Positions 55,497 to 64,000 of a DNA stretch of 64,000 nucleotides are shown in pieces. Source of the stretch: Sipunculus nudus (lineage: Eukaryota; Annelida; Sipuncula; Golfingiida; Sipunculidae); contig CM049309.1 in NCBI GenBank assembly GCA_026874595.1, positions 56,542,426 through 56,606,425 of the forward strand. The letters are read 5' to 3'. Position 1 is the stretch's first letter; every line of letters starts with the position of its first letter. A model generated the notes under the pieces. The model made no database searches. It saw nothing but the letters and a program-made list of their open reading frames with translations, and was not told where the DNA came from. Both the position numbers and the translations under genes were made by a program.

Positions 55497-55777
55497 AAAT
55501 CTCGCCATGAACCATGAGATTTTCTCTAATGTCTTAACGATAGATTATGTACTTTTTTCTAACAACATACAATCTTTATCATACAGATAAAATATTCTCA
55601 TTCAGTAGAAAGTGAGACCAACAGGCCTAAATCTATCACTTTAAAAGAAAGCTTAGTATACAGCATAATGTGGTGAGCCGCTAAATATGTAGTGATTCTT
55701 TCTTCATGCAAGCTAAGAGTCTTAAGGTTGCACAGTCACCTCAAGGCAAAAGACCCACAACTTATAAACAAATAAAA

Positions 55778-55975
55778 TTTCTTTTACATTGATTGTACTA
55801 CTGGTTATAATAACTACTACAAGGCACTTTCCGTGGCTCGGATGGCGAAGTGGAAGAAAACAACGGACTCTGTATGGACCACAACAATCCACTCTCATAG
55901 CAACATCGGGGACAGAAACTTGGTCGCCAGTGAAGAGAGCTGAGCGTTTTACCAATCGACTGTCCTTTTCATTAC
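55778..55975 (-). mobile_element. tRNA-derived SINE, minus-strand copy
   Basis: The minus strand carries GGTAAAACGCTCAGCTC, a degraded B box, GGACCATACAG in the body, and a TTATAACCAGTAGTACAATC tail. Orientation is opposite to the copy at 54388. Confidence 0.65.
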
Positions 55976-56129
55976 ATTGAAAGAGACATAGTGTTCATAT
56001 ACTTGAAATTGACAAATATATTAAATTTCGGCAGGGTAATCAACAAATACGTTTTACCGTTAGATGTGCTGGTAAAAAGGGTAATTTTAGCAAAATTTCA
56101 ATACCAACAAAATCAGACTTCATTTACAC

Positions 56130-56400
56130 ATGCATGATACGGACCTGGAACCCTTATAAATAAATTTTTCGATCCTAATAACATAGAAACAGTGCACTTG
56201 CAATGCAGTCCAGGACAAATATAACCGACTATATTGGTATTTTATGTTTCGGTGGCCATCTTGGCCGCCATATTGGAGTTTTAGCAAGATATTGTGAATT
56301 CCGCTCGGCCCCATATCTGAACATATAGAATATGGTCTGGAAAATTATTATGCCAAGTTTCATTCTTCTTTCCAGGTTTTCATTTCAATTGTTCTCAATA
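56130..56400 (-). repeat. AAGATGGCGGCC repeat family, minus-strand copy
   Basis: Reverse complement of 53590-53860 over ~250 bp: GCGGAATTCAC, AATATGGCGGCCAAGATGG, GTCGGTTATATTTGTCCTGG, GTTTCTATGTTATTAGG. Forms a large inverted pair with that copy. Confidence 0.75.
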
Positions 56401-56574
56401 TGCAGCTGAACTGCTGGACTAATGGGAATATTACCAAATTCGTGATAAAAACCAGCTTATGAGTAACTGGAAAGGGTTGGAACCTCAAAAATTGAATATC
56501 TCAGTTCAAAAAACATAATATTAGAGTACTTGCAATGCTCTCTCGGGACATTTTAACTCCAGTTATTGGCATTT

Positions 56575-56745
56575 TCTAATTTGGCGGCCATCTTGGATTT
56601 TGGCCAAGATAATTTATTATCAGCTTGGCCCTATATCTAAAAATTCATCAATAAGCTCCAAAGAATACTTTTGCCAACTTTCATGCTTCTTTCATTTTTT
56701 GCACAATTCCTCCATATATTGGAGCTTAACCGCTGGACTAAATAG
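56575..56745 (-). repeat. AAGATGGCGGCC repeat family, third copy (minus strand)
   Basis: The minus strand reads TTTAGTCCAGCGGTTAAGC, GAGGAATTGTGCAAAAAATG, AAAGAAGCATGAAAGTTGGC and AAAATCCAAGATGGCCGCC. It lies in tandem with the copy at 56130-56400. Confidence 0.65.
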
Positions 56746-57222
56746 TTTTTATGGCTTATTTGTGGTTTTGTGCGAAAATATCTTATTTCACTGATTTGGG
56801 TCCTGATTTGGGGACTACGCTCCTGAAGCGAATGCATTGGCTGTCTCACTGGAAAGCTTTGGCTCAGCTTTATAACAGGAATGGTCTTTGGGGATGCGTG
56901 ATATTTAATAAAAAGATATACATACATTGAATATACTTCATACTATAATGCTTCCGCGCACTTAAGCGCAGCGGGATTGCCCGACATTTGAGTGTTCAGA
57001 TTTTGTGGGTAACAAAGGGAATGCAATTATCGAGAACACGTCTAAGCGCTATCGCAACTGTACTATAGGAGGGCAACTTTAAATAGCGATGTTCAACTTA
57101 ATATATTTTCATATGAAAATGATTTCATATATCATGAAAACTTCTCCGAAACATTTTCCGGCCAATCTCTTATCTTCAGTAAGATTTTTTATGCATAAAA
57201 CCAAACATATAATGGATATATA
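56746..57222. other. Unclassified sequence
   Basis: No gene or clear repeat. Confidence 0.4.
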
Positions 57223-57225
57223 TCA

Positions 57226-57295
57226 GGGGCGTAGCCAGGATTGAGGATTAGCTTAAGGGGGCCATGATCAGTGGCGGGGGGGGGGGGGGGGGGGT
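57226..57295 (+). repeat. CAGGGGCGTAGCCAGGATT-headed poly-G remnant
   Basis: The CAGGGGCGTAGCCAGGATTG head followed by a G18 run is a common invertebrate transposon terminus. Its mirror image, ending CTGGCTACCCCCCTG, lies at 61160-61215, but the two need not be one element. Confidence 0.5.
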
Positions 57296-57910
57296 GGAGG
57301 GACGATAATATGCATGTATGGGTACTAATATATATACGTGTATATATATATATGTATTTATTATTATTATTATTATTATTATCAACATACTATGCGTTAT
57401 ATATTTTAGTGTATGAAAATACAGATTTTTTTTTTATTTTCAATTATAAACCATGGTTTTATTAAAGTTAGAGGGGGAGGGTATGGGTATCTCCCTCCCA
57501 TATTGGGAAATTATTTTGATATGCATGAGAACATATAAAAGAGAACATATTGAGGCAATTTTCACCAAAAAAAATTAGGCTTTCCTGTAACTGAAAACGT
57601 TTCCCTCATGTCTTTGCGTTATGTAGTCAAACTGTATAGAGGGGTTCAATATTTAATATTTATATTTCTTCAAAATTAGGATATAAAATTCAAATCGTTT
57701 TCAACATGTTAAAGTCAATGGCGAAAAAGTGCATTTACGTTTATAACTTGCAAAATATTATCTTTTAAATGTAATGCTCGGAGTGAAATAACTGATATGT
57801 TGAAGTCTTATGTTTTAATTTGCATTTTACCGTGGTCTGTGGTCTGACAGCACACAAGTATCCTAAGAGAACATATCGCGAGTTCCAGTACCGGTATCAC
57901 CAGAGGAGCT

Positions 57911-57914
<4 letters not shown>
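57296..57914. other. Unclassified sequence with (TTA)n
   Basis: A (TTA)n tract lies at ~57357-57381; otherwise nothing is recognised. Confidence 0.4.

Positions 57915-57962
<48 letters not shown>
57915..57962. repeat. (TA)n microsatellite
   Basis: 48 bp of alternating TA. Confidence 0.95.
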
Positions 57963-57964
<2 letters not shown>

Positions 57965-58193
57965 CTAGTTACTTTATTACAGTACTTAAAAATATAAATT
58001 TGAACATGTAATTCTTTTGCTAAATGTTATTTAAAGAAATTATAAATGTTTCTGGTGAACATAATTATTTTGGTAATTAAGGCGCAAATCAGTTTGAAAA
58101 CCTTTCGAAATATTCCAACAGACATATTATGATTTTTATAACATATATATATTTTTTTATTTAATTAGATCGTTTTTGTATATAACATTTGCT

Positions 58194-58254
58194 TAAACCT
58201 CACGAGACATGAGATCTGTATATTAAACCTCACAAGACATGAGATCTGTATATT
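58194..58254 (+). repeat. 30-bp tandem duplication
   Basis: AAACCTCAC[G/A]AGACATGAGATCTGTATATT occurs twice in a row with one substitution. Confidence 0.85.
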
Positions 58255-60598
58255 AATTATTGTATATTAAACAAATCCAATGGACCACTTGACAGCAACC
58301 TCGAGAACATGACCCCGTCGGAAATACTTGCATGTTTAACATAAATTAGCATATACATATATGTATGCATATGATCAAGATGTTGTGGAATATGGCAGGT
58401 CTACTTTCATCAGAGGTAGCACAGTCTCATGTACTCTTACATGTTACAGTAAGAATTGAACATGATGAAAACGATTGTAATATTTTGCATTTCCTTGAAT
58501 CATTTAAGTATAAAACTAGATACACTGATAAGTCGTAAAAAATATGGCATTGTAAAAGGATGGGTTTTGTCTGCAGTATATGTCTAAGTTTTGTTCACCG
58601 GGGTAACAGTGTGATCTGTGTTCATGGACGACACTGCAGTCGAAAGTTTTCTTCGATCATACAGATGAATGCCCCCCAAATGTAGTCCCGATTTTACAAG
58701 GTGTCCATAAAAGTAACCTATATCAATTGTATAGGGTTAATTGCCCAGATTCAAAATGATCACATATTCCGCTTGCTAGCTATCTCAGCAAACAGACAAA
58801 TCTCATGGGAATCGAGTGGAATGCCTTTTAAATGTTAACATAATCGTAAGGACCCTGCATTGTGCATCCAGTCAGGTGTATTGAGGGAAATGCTTATATT
58901 TGCTCAAACAGCTGGATGTTTCAGAACTCCGGAAATTTTTCTGATTCGAAAGAGAAAATACCTCCTATACATTTCCTATCACAGTCTTGTCGTTTATTTT
59001 TGTCGTATATTTCAATCAGACCCCTTCAATGAAATGGCGAAATACCTCCGTCGAATCTTATGACCTTGAAAGGACATTGCCATAAATTAAACCTCTGCAT
59101 CTTTATTTAATTGCTTAACAACGTTTGTGGAGGAAACCGTCTTTGTCAATGTATATGGTGTGTTCCTGTCATATTTGCGAATGGTGTCAACCTTGCTCAT
59201 CCACCTCTGATTTATTTAATTGGCTTTGTCTCTAACTGCTTTCACTCTGCATCTGCAAAGAAAAATGATCAGCTACATGGCGGTCACAGAGCACTTAGCC
59301 CAATTTAAAACCCAAATATGGCCGTAAGTGATCCTGTTGTAAGATCCGTCTTAGTCAAACCCGGCTTAGATGACCAATTCGAAAAAACGACCACTTTATC
59401 AAGGTCCGATTAGTGGTCGTTATTATATAATATGAGATTTTATTATATATTTTATATATATCTATATATACATGTATAATTTATGGAATAATTTATCTTT
59501 TAATTCCACCCGGACCCGTGCCCACATCCGTGTTAGAACTGTTATAAATACAAAACAACTAGTTTTTTTCAAGAATAATAAAAAAATAAAAAGGTAATTT
59601 CTACCGAAGATGGAAAGAGAGTCTAATGTTAAAAACAAATTTGGCAAGTGTTACCCAAATTTAACTCTAAGGTATCATTAATAAAGTTGATTACAAGGAT
59701 TCCTTGTCAACGGAGCAACACTGGGAACTGCTACCTGAGGAACAGCTTCATTCACACCTGAGGAAGGGGACCGAGCACCCGAATGCTAGCGTACAAGAAC
59801 CTGCACAAAGCTAGTCTTACTTTTTGTAAGCAATTCAAAACTTCACATAGGGGGTTACTTAGTAGGTTAATTAAATTTTACAATCACAGAATAGTAGCTA
59901 TGAACACTGACGTCATTTGATATTCCAATGTAAAATGAATAGACTTAGCCAACAGTGGTATGGTTATGAATTGGTCGGGTGTAATATATCTGAGTTTACT
60001 TAAACTCCCACGGTCTCCTCGTGCCTGGCTCAAAGGAGTTAGACCTTAGACGGTTCACCGCTCTAACTGACAGCAGCGTGGTGGATCTTTTGCATGATTA
60101 AAAAAGTTGTTAAATTCGTGTGATGAAGCTCTCATGCAAAAATCTAACACAAATAGAAGCAAACCAGTGTATCTGTGGACCAATGTACCGAATATTTATC
60201 TTGGAGCCAGGTACAGTCTTTTGTATCTGATATGACTGAATATGTTGTAGAGTTCCAACGGACGTTCAAAGACAAAATGTGCGACGTTATCCTTCGGATA
60301 AAAAACATAATCCAATAGGCTGAAATTTGTCCACACTCATCACTTAAATTAAAGAATGACCCGTTATATGAACAGTTTTTTTTATTATTTTTTTTTAATT
60401 TACCAAATTTTTGTGAATACATAGATCTTTATTATTAAAATCACTTACATATTACAAACCAAGTCACATTGAACAAACCACAATGTTCCATGTAATTTAA
60501 AATATAGAATCTGAACATGTAACACATAATACACACAACGCAGGCATAAAATTAATAAATAAATTATATGTATGTGGATATGTGCGTAGTGTATGTGC

Positions 60599-60602
<4 letters not shown>
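58255..60602. other. Unclassified non-coding sequence
   Basis: At 59745-59800 there is CACCTGAGGAAGGGGACCGAG followed by CACCCGAATGC, a small stem-loop of a type seen downstream of some Penelope-like and LINE genes, but no protein remnant adjoins it. 59335-59430 (CGACCACTTTATCAAGG) recalls pogo-like ends. No gene. Confidence 0.35.

Positions 60603-60647
<45 letters not shown>
60603..60647. repeat. (GA)n microsatellite
   Basis: 45 bp of uninterrupted GA, the only long GA run in the window. Confidence 0.95.
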
Positions 60648-60650
<3 letters not shown>

Positions 60651-60844
60651 ATGCTGAAAACACAGATGATGTTTATTGATGGTGATGGGGAGAGATTGGT
60701 AGAGTTTATAAATGAAACTTCAAAGGCACTATATATTGTTTATTCGATGCGACTTTTCTCTATAACAATGACGTTTAATTGATTAGGAACGGGTAACACT
60801 GGAAATGCGGGACGTAGAGGGAAAGTAACTTAAAATAGAGGCAT

Positions 60845-61050
60845 GGGACCTCGACAGATGAGTGGTAAAACGCTCGGCCTTCTCCGCTGGCGACCCGGGT
60901 TTGATTATCGGCGTGGCTACGAGAGAGGGCAGAGGTTGCCCGTCCAAGGTCGGTGGTTTTCTCCAGGTTCTCCGGTTTCCTCCACCCATACCGATTACCG
61001 AGCTCCAACATCCGAGCCATGGAGAGTGCCTTGTATTAGTTATTATTAGT
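60845..61050 (+). mobile_element. tRNA-derived SINE copy followed by (TA)n
   Basis: GATGAGTGGTAAAACGCTCG (A box), GGGTTTGATTATCGG (mutated B box), CCGTCCAAGGTCGGTGGTTT, TCTCCAGGTTCTCCGG, and CAACATCCGAGCCATGGAGA, as in the copy at 51484. The tail TTATTATTAGTTGT runs straight into (TA)n. Confidence 0.8.
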
Positions 61051-61051
61051 T

Positions 61052-61053
<2 letters not shown>

Positions 61054-61110
<57 letters not shown>
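61054..61110. repeat. (TA)n microsatellite
   Basis: 57 bp of alternating TA, grown from the A/T-rich SINE tail. Confidence 0.95.
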
Positions 61111-61115
<5 letters not shown>

Positions 61116-61149
61116 ATTAGACTAAGTGAAATTCCGAAAGGACGGCGAG

Positions 61150-61220
61150 TACTGGATGCGACCGGGGGGGGGGGGGGGCATGGCCCCCTGCGGCCCCCCT
61201 CTGGCTACCCCCCTGTATAT
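61150..61220 (-). repeat. Poly-G/C transposon end, CAGGGGGGTAGCCAGAGG on the minus strand
   Basis: Minus-strand head CAGGGGGGTAGCCAGAGG with nested G and C runs, of the same type as 57226. Confidence 0.45.
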
Positions 61221-62840
61221 GTTAATATACAGATAACACCGTGTACGGATTGCCGTGATTTTCGAGATCAATATGACATTCTACCATTAGTACCGGAACC
61301 TATTCGTCCAAGTCATCCAGACTCAGACACAAGGTCAACTCAAAGACAGAACACTTACACCAAATGTCGTCTTCAAAGAGATCTGATGACGCTATCATTG
61401 TACAACTAAGACATTCAACTATATGAAAGACTATTTGACATCATAACTGATTGCCCAAAACAGTGGCGGGTATTTGCCAGTATAATATTAATTAACCAGT
61501 TAATACCAGTAATCAATTAACCAAACTACTCACTATCTTACACTTTGATAATATTTCATAGCTATTATTATCCGTTGTTCTTTCAAAGAAATAATGGATA
61601 ATGCTTCCAGTCATTTCATGTGCAGGCTATATACAGGATCGGCGGAAGCGGTGAGGCTGGGCAGGCTAGAGCCTCACGAATATTTGGCTGAACATAGATA
61701 AAATGGCTTAAACAATTACCCAAGCAGCTACTCAGCTAAGCACAAATTCTAAAACAAAAGGCTTTGTATTTTACACTTTGCATCATACATGTATATAATG
61801 TAAACCCAAGACAATATTGCATTCCGGTTCAACTTTAAACCCTATTTCAAATCCAGTCAAAGCATGTCTTTTCTTAATTTTACATATCCTAGCATCACAT
61901 ACCATTATGGGATAGCCTGTATATGCATATATATATATACTATAAAATATGCCGGAATTCGTTTGATATTTCACTTTCAGAAAATCAGTCATTTTTTTCC
62001 CCAAACTTAACCAAATAAAACAGAGACATCACAAATGTTTTACCAATCCAAATAATATTCATCATCTAAGTGAAGCATTTCGTCTTAACAATTACAACTG
62101 GAACAAACATCAATCCAGTCAATGAAAGTTCAAATTCGATTAGAGAATTATGGAAAGGCAAAAGTGAAAATACCCCCCCTTGTATTGAGAGTAAATGAAA
62201 GTTTAGAGGTTACAAAATACATGTATGAAAGCTAAACAAAGCTATACCGTTCGTAATCCGTGTGGTTGCAACAAATAAATACGAAAGCATGGTGAGTAAT
62301 AAATTATTCAGAGAAATCATATACTGATTGAATACAGAACTATAACATAATTGTAGCTAATAACCACGAAAATGTCATTGGTCAGTATATTATAATGTTA
62401 TAATATCATAAGAACACTCCTGAAATATGACCTAGGAAGAAGGTTCTACAAAGAAAATTAGGCCCAACCCGGCTAAACATTAGCTGAAAAGTATAGAATG
62501 ATGAAAAAATTTCTAAAATTTCAAACTATATGAACACTGAGACTTAGACCTATTAAATTTTATACTAAATACTCTTGGTCCTAGGACAGACAAACACACA
62601 CACATATATATAAATATGTGTGTGTATATTAATACATGTTTATAGTATTATTATTACTTTATATTATATGGGTATTCCTTCCAAAACATGTTTCCCACAT
62701 AGTTACCCCTTTTCCATTAATTTTTTTTTCAAAAGGACGCCAATAAGGTAACCCTGGTTACTGAAAACGCCAAGTTGCCCTTTGGTCAATATATAGACAG
62801 TCAAAAGCGATTCACCTCTTTTCCGTACAAAAATATTTTA
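61221..62840. other. Unclassified AT-rich sequence
   Basis: An open stretch at 61230-61409 (CRDFRDQYDILPLVPEPIRP) follows TTAATATACAG and has less repetitive composition, but I recognise no family and see no partner exon. The rest holds short (CA)n and AT-rich sequence. Confidence 0.35.
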
Positions 62841-62843
62841 ATT

Positions 62844-63712
62844 GTATCCGCCAAAACAGAGGTTTTCGGATACTATGTTTATAATTTCACGCCGTCGCTG
62901 CCGCCGCCGCCGCCGCATAGGTTTCCGGAGAAATCCTCCATAACCACTGGGCAGAATTTTTTTTAATTTGGAATTGTGATCAGGTCGTATGTGAACTGCT
63001 GCGCCCTCATTTTTTGTTGACATCTGACCTTTCCTCTCTGCCCAGCGTCCAATTGTGCGTCTGTTTCCACACATAAACCCACATATTTCGGAAACCGTTT
63101 GACTGATCGGGTTGAAATTTTGTATGTTTGTTGCTCTTGAATAGCTTTATATTATACCAAAAATCTGGTGGCGTCACCTGCAACAATTTTTGCACATTGT
63201 CCATCTGTTCATCTGCTTTGGGTTAAAATCACTTCTGTCTCTGCAGTGGTTGGACTTATTCACCTGAAATTTTGCATGTTTATACATCTTAGGTATCTAT
63301 TTAGTTTTTATGACAGGTGGCGCCACTTACATTCACGTTTACGCTGCAGACATCCAAGCTCATATCTCGGGAACCGTTTGACCGATTTGGCCAAAATTTT
63401 GCATGTAAATAGATCTCAAATAGCTCTTCATAATATGTAACACAGGTGGTGCCACCTGTAGCTATTTTTGCATGCCCTCCATCTGTTTGTTCGCTTTTGG
63501 TTAAAATTACTCATATCTCTCCAGTTTGTGCTTTGGTTCACCTGAAATTTTACACGTTTATATATCTGAGATAGTTTTTTTTCATTTATATAGCAGTTGG
63601 CACAACCTACATTCACGTTTATGCTGCAGACATCAATGCTAATATCTCAGGACTGGTTTGACATATAAGCCTGATACTTTGCATGTGTATAGATCTTACT
63701 GCCGGGCCCTCA
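62844..63712 (+). mobile_element. GTATCC hairpin-headed element, copy 1 of a head-to-tail pair
   Basis: Head GTATCCGCCAAAAC-AGAG-GTTTTCGGATAC folds into a hairpin, followed by ACTATG and then (CCG)n at ~62896-62917, as in the element at 20672. Body modules carry AACCGTTTGAC..AT..GG, AAATTTTGCATGT and variants of the palindrome AGGTGGCGCCACCT (63167, 63314, 63445, 63597). It is replaced by the next head at 63716 with no right inverted end. Confidence 0.65.
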
Positions 63713-63715
63713 TTG

Positions 63716-64000
63716 TATCCGCCAAAACAAAGTTTTGCCGATACTATGTTTTTGACCGGGTTCCGCCGCCGCCACCACCGCCGTATTCGTTTCCGGAGAA
63801 CTCCTCCGAGACTACTGGACCGATTTTACCAAATCTTGCACCAATTATCGGGTCACGTGTGAACTGGTGCCCAACCATTCGTCGTTGACCTCTGACCTTT
63901 CTTCTCTCCAGTGCGTCCATCTGTGCGTCTGTTTTGACACATAAACCCACATATCTTCGGACTTGTTTGACCAATCTGGAAACAAAATTTTGCACAAATG
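63716..64000 (+). mobile_element. GTATCC hairpin-headed element, copy 2, cut by window end
   Basis: Head GTATCCGCCAAAAC-AAA-GTTTTGCCGATAC, then ACTATG and (CCG/CCA)n at 63765-63783, then TTCCGGAGAACTCCTCCGAG, in parallel with 62930. It continues past the end of the window. Confidence 0.65.

Overview
This is AT-rich animal genomic DNA, most likely from a marine invertebrate and probably a mollusc or other lophotrochozoan. That guess is inference. It rests on a BEL/Pao retrotransposon, tRNA-derived SINEs, a transposon carrying ~158-bp core repeats like the bivalve 'pearl'/Helentron elements, hairpin-headed GTATCC repeats, and many long (TA)n and poly-C tracts. I found no convincing host gene: no multi-exon structure, no conserved non-transposon protein and no intact RNA gene. 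Nearly all short reading frames lie inside repeats or read through (TA)n as alternating Ile/Tyr.

The only intact long gene is the gag-pol polyprotein of a young BEL/Pao LTR retrotransposon (9319-15063). It belongs to an unusual three-LTR composite at 8238-17525: LTR - complete interior - LTR - truncated interior - truncated LTR. A single 5-bp target duplication (AGAAG) flanks the whole composite. It splits one unit of an older ~833-bp diverged tandem repeat, and the sister unit at ~7470-7540 shows what the unoccupied site looked like.

Layout. 1-8.2 kb: a hAT-like poly-C element, a G/C hairpin, a pair of ~530-bp MITEs with ~40-bp inverted ends, a SINE pair on the minus strand, and small tandem repeats. 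8.2-17.5 kb: the BEL composite. 17.5-24 kb: decayed DNA transposons (pogo-like; a GTATCC hairpin element) and a LINE reverse-transcriptase fragment. 24-30 kb: a solo LTR that splits a minisatellite, a hAT-like element, and an element with long inverted ends between two (TA)n tracts. 30.6-34 kb: a decayed APE-type LINE on the minus strand, interrupted twice by (TA)n. 34-44 kb: mostly unclassified sequence, a 94-bp satellite, and a second copy of the LTR-like element lying inside (TA)n. 44.9-46.2 kb: a GC-rich 26/52-bp minisatellite. 47.5-49.9 kb: a Helentron/pearl-like element with a higher-order satellite core. 50-61 kb: a pogo-like end, four tRNA-SINE copies, and an inverted repeat family with YY1-like AAGATGGCGGC motifs. 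62.8-64 kb: two head-to-tail GTATCC hairpin elements running off the end.

The window is best read as a transposon-dense intergenic or heterochromatic region. I saw no operon-like, defence-like or other new multi-gene system. The most unusual items are the structure of the BEL composite, the repeat-carrying Helentron-like element and the covarying hairpin at the head of the GTATCC elements.
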